Assembly: GCA_028293725.1 (NCBI GenBank)
Contig: JAQGOE010000012.1
Span: forward strand, 1-5,975
Reading direction: 5' to 3'
Length of the DNA stretch: 5,975 nt
DNA from: Gammaproteobacteria bacterium
Lineage (GTDB): Bacteria > Pseudomonadota > Gammaproteobacteria > Steroidobacterales > Steroidobacteraceae
In this document: piece by piece, positions 5,954 through 5,975 of the stretch
How positions within the stretch are numbered: position 1 is the stretch's first letter
How the letters are laid out: each line of letters opens with the position of its first letter
The notes under the pieces: generated by a model
Seen by the model: the letters and a program-made list of their open reading frames with translations, nothing else
What the model was told of the DNA's origin: nothing
The model's database searches: none
Position numbers and translations under genes: made by a program

Positions 5954-5975
5954 CGCCGTAGGTTTTCGTGTATCT

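Noticed and set aside
5954..5975. Tail after the AraC-family gene
   Set aside because: The 22 bases are too short to assign and show no terminator stem.

Overview
The window is GC-rich, densely coding chromosomal DNA with seven protein genes and no gene-free stretch over 300 bases. RNase HI beside the DNA polymerase III epsilon subunit, a YafS-type methyltransferase next to them, an MltD-type lytic transglycosylase lipoprotein and an E. coli-like FabI together point to a Gammaproteobacterium. The high GC content and long MltD would suit a Xanthomonadales, Nevskiales or Steroidobacter-like lineage. The lineage is inference from gene content and protein resemblance; no search was possible.

Left part (1-1662, minus strand): a head-to-tail set reading methyltransferase, then rnhA, then dnaQ, which runs off the left edge. 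The methyltransferase and rnhA are 7 bases apart and probably share a transcript. rnhA and dnaQ are separated by 129 bases that hold a hairpin and a candidate -10 box, so dnaQ may have its own promoter. RNase HI removes RNA from RNA:DNA hybrids and DnaQ proofreads replication.

Middle (1663-4325, plus strand): a 128-base divergent region with a perfect 13-base dyad leads into mltD, an outer-membrane lipoprotein with a catalytic SLT domain and three LysM repeats. After 72 bases comes fabI, the NADH-dependent enoyl-ACP reductase of fatty acid synthesis. Both genes serve the cell envelope.

Right part (4374-5953): a small glutathione S-transferase-like protein on the minus strand, convergent with fabI, lies back to back with a plus-strand AraC-family regulator. 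The spacer is about 80 bases and contains an imperfect dyad. This layout suggests a regulator and target pair, and it is the most function-rich hypothesis here. 

Overall the region looks like ordinary core-genome territory with a small accessory pair at the right end. I see no mobile element, CRISPR array, RNA gene, toxin-antitoxin or defence system. The points worth checking are the GST/AraC pair, the apparent absence of gloB from its usual place, the FabI active-site variant, the third LysM repeat and several uncertain start codons.
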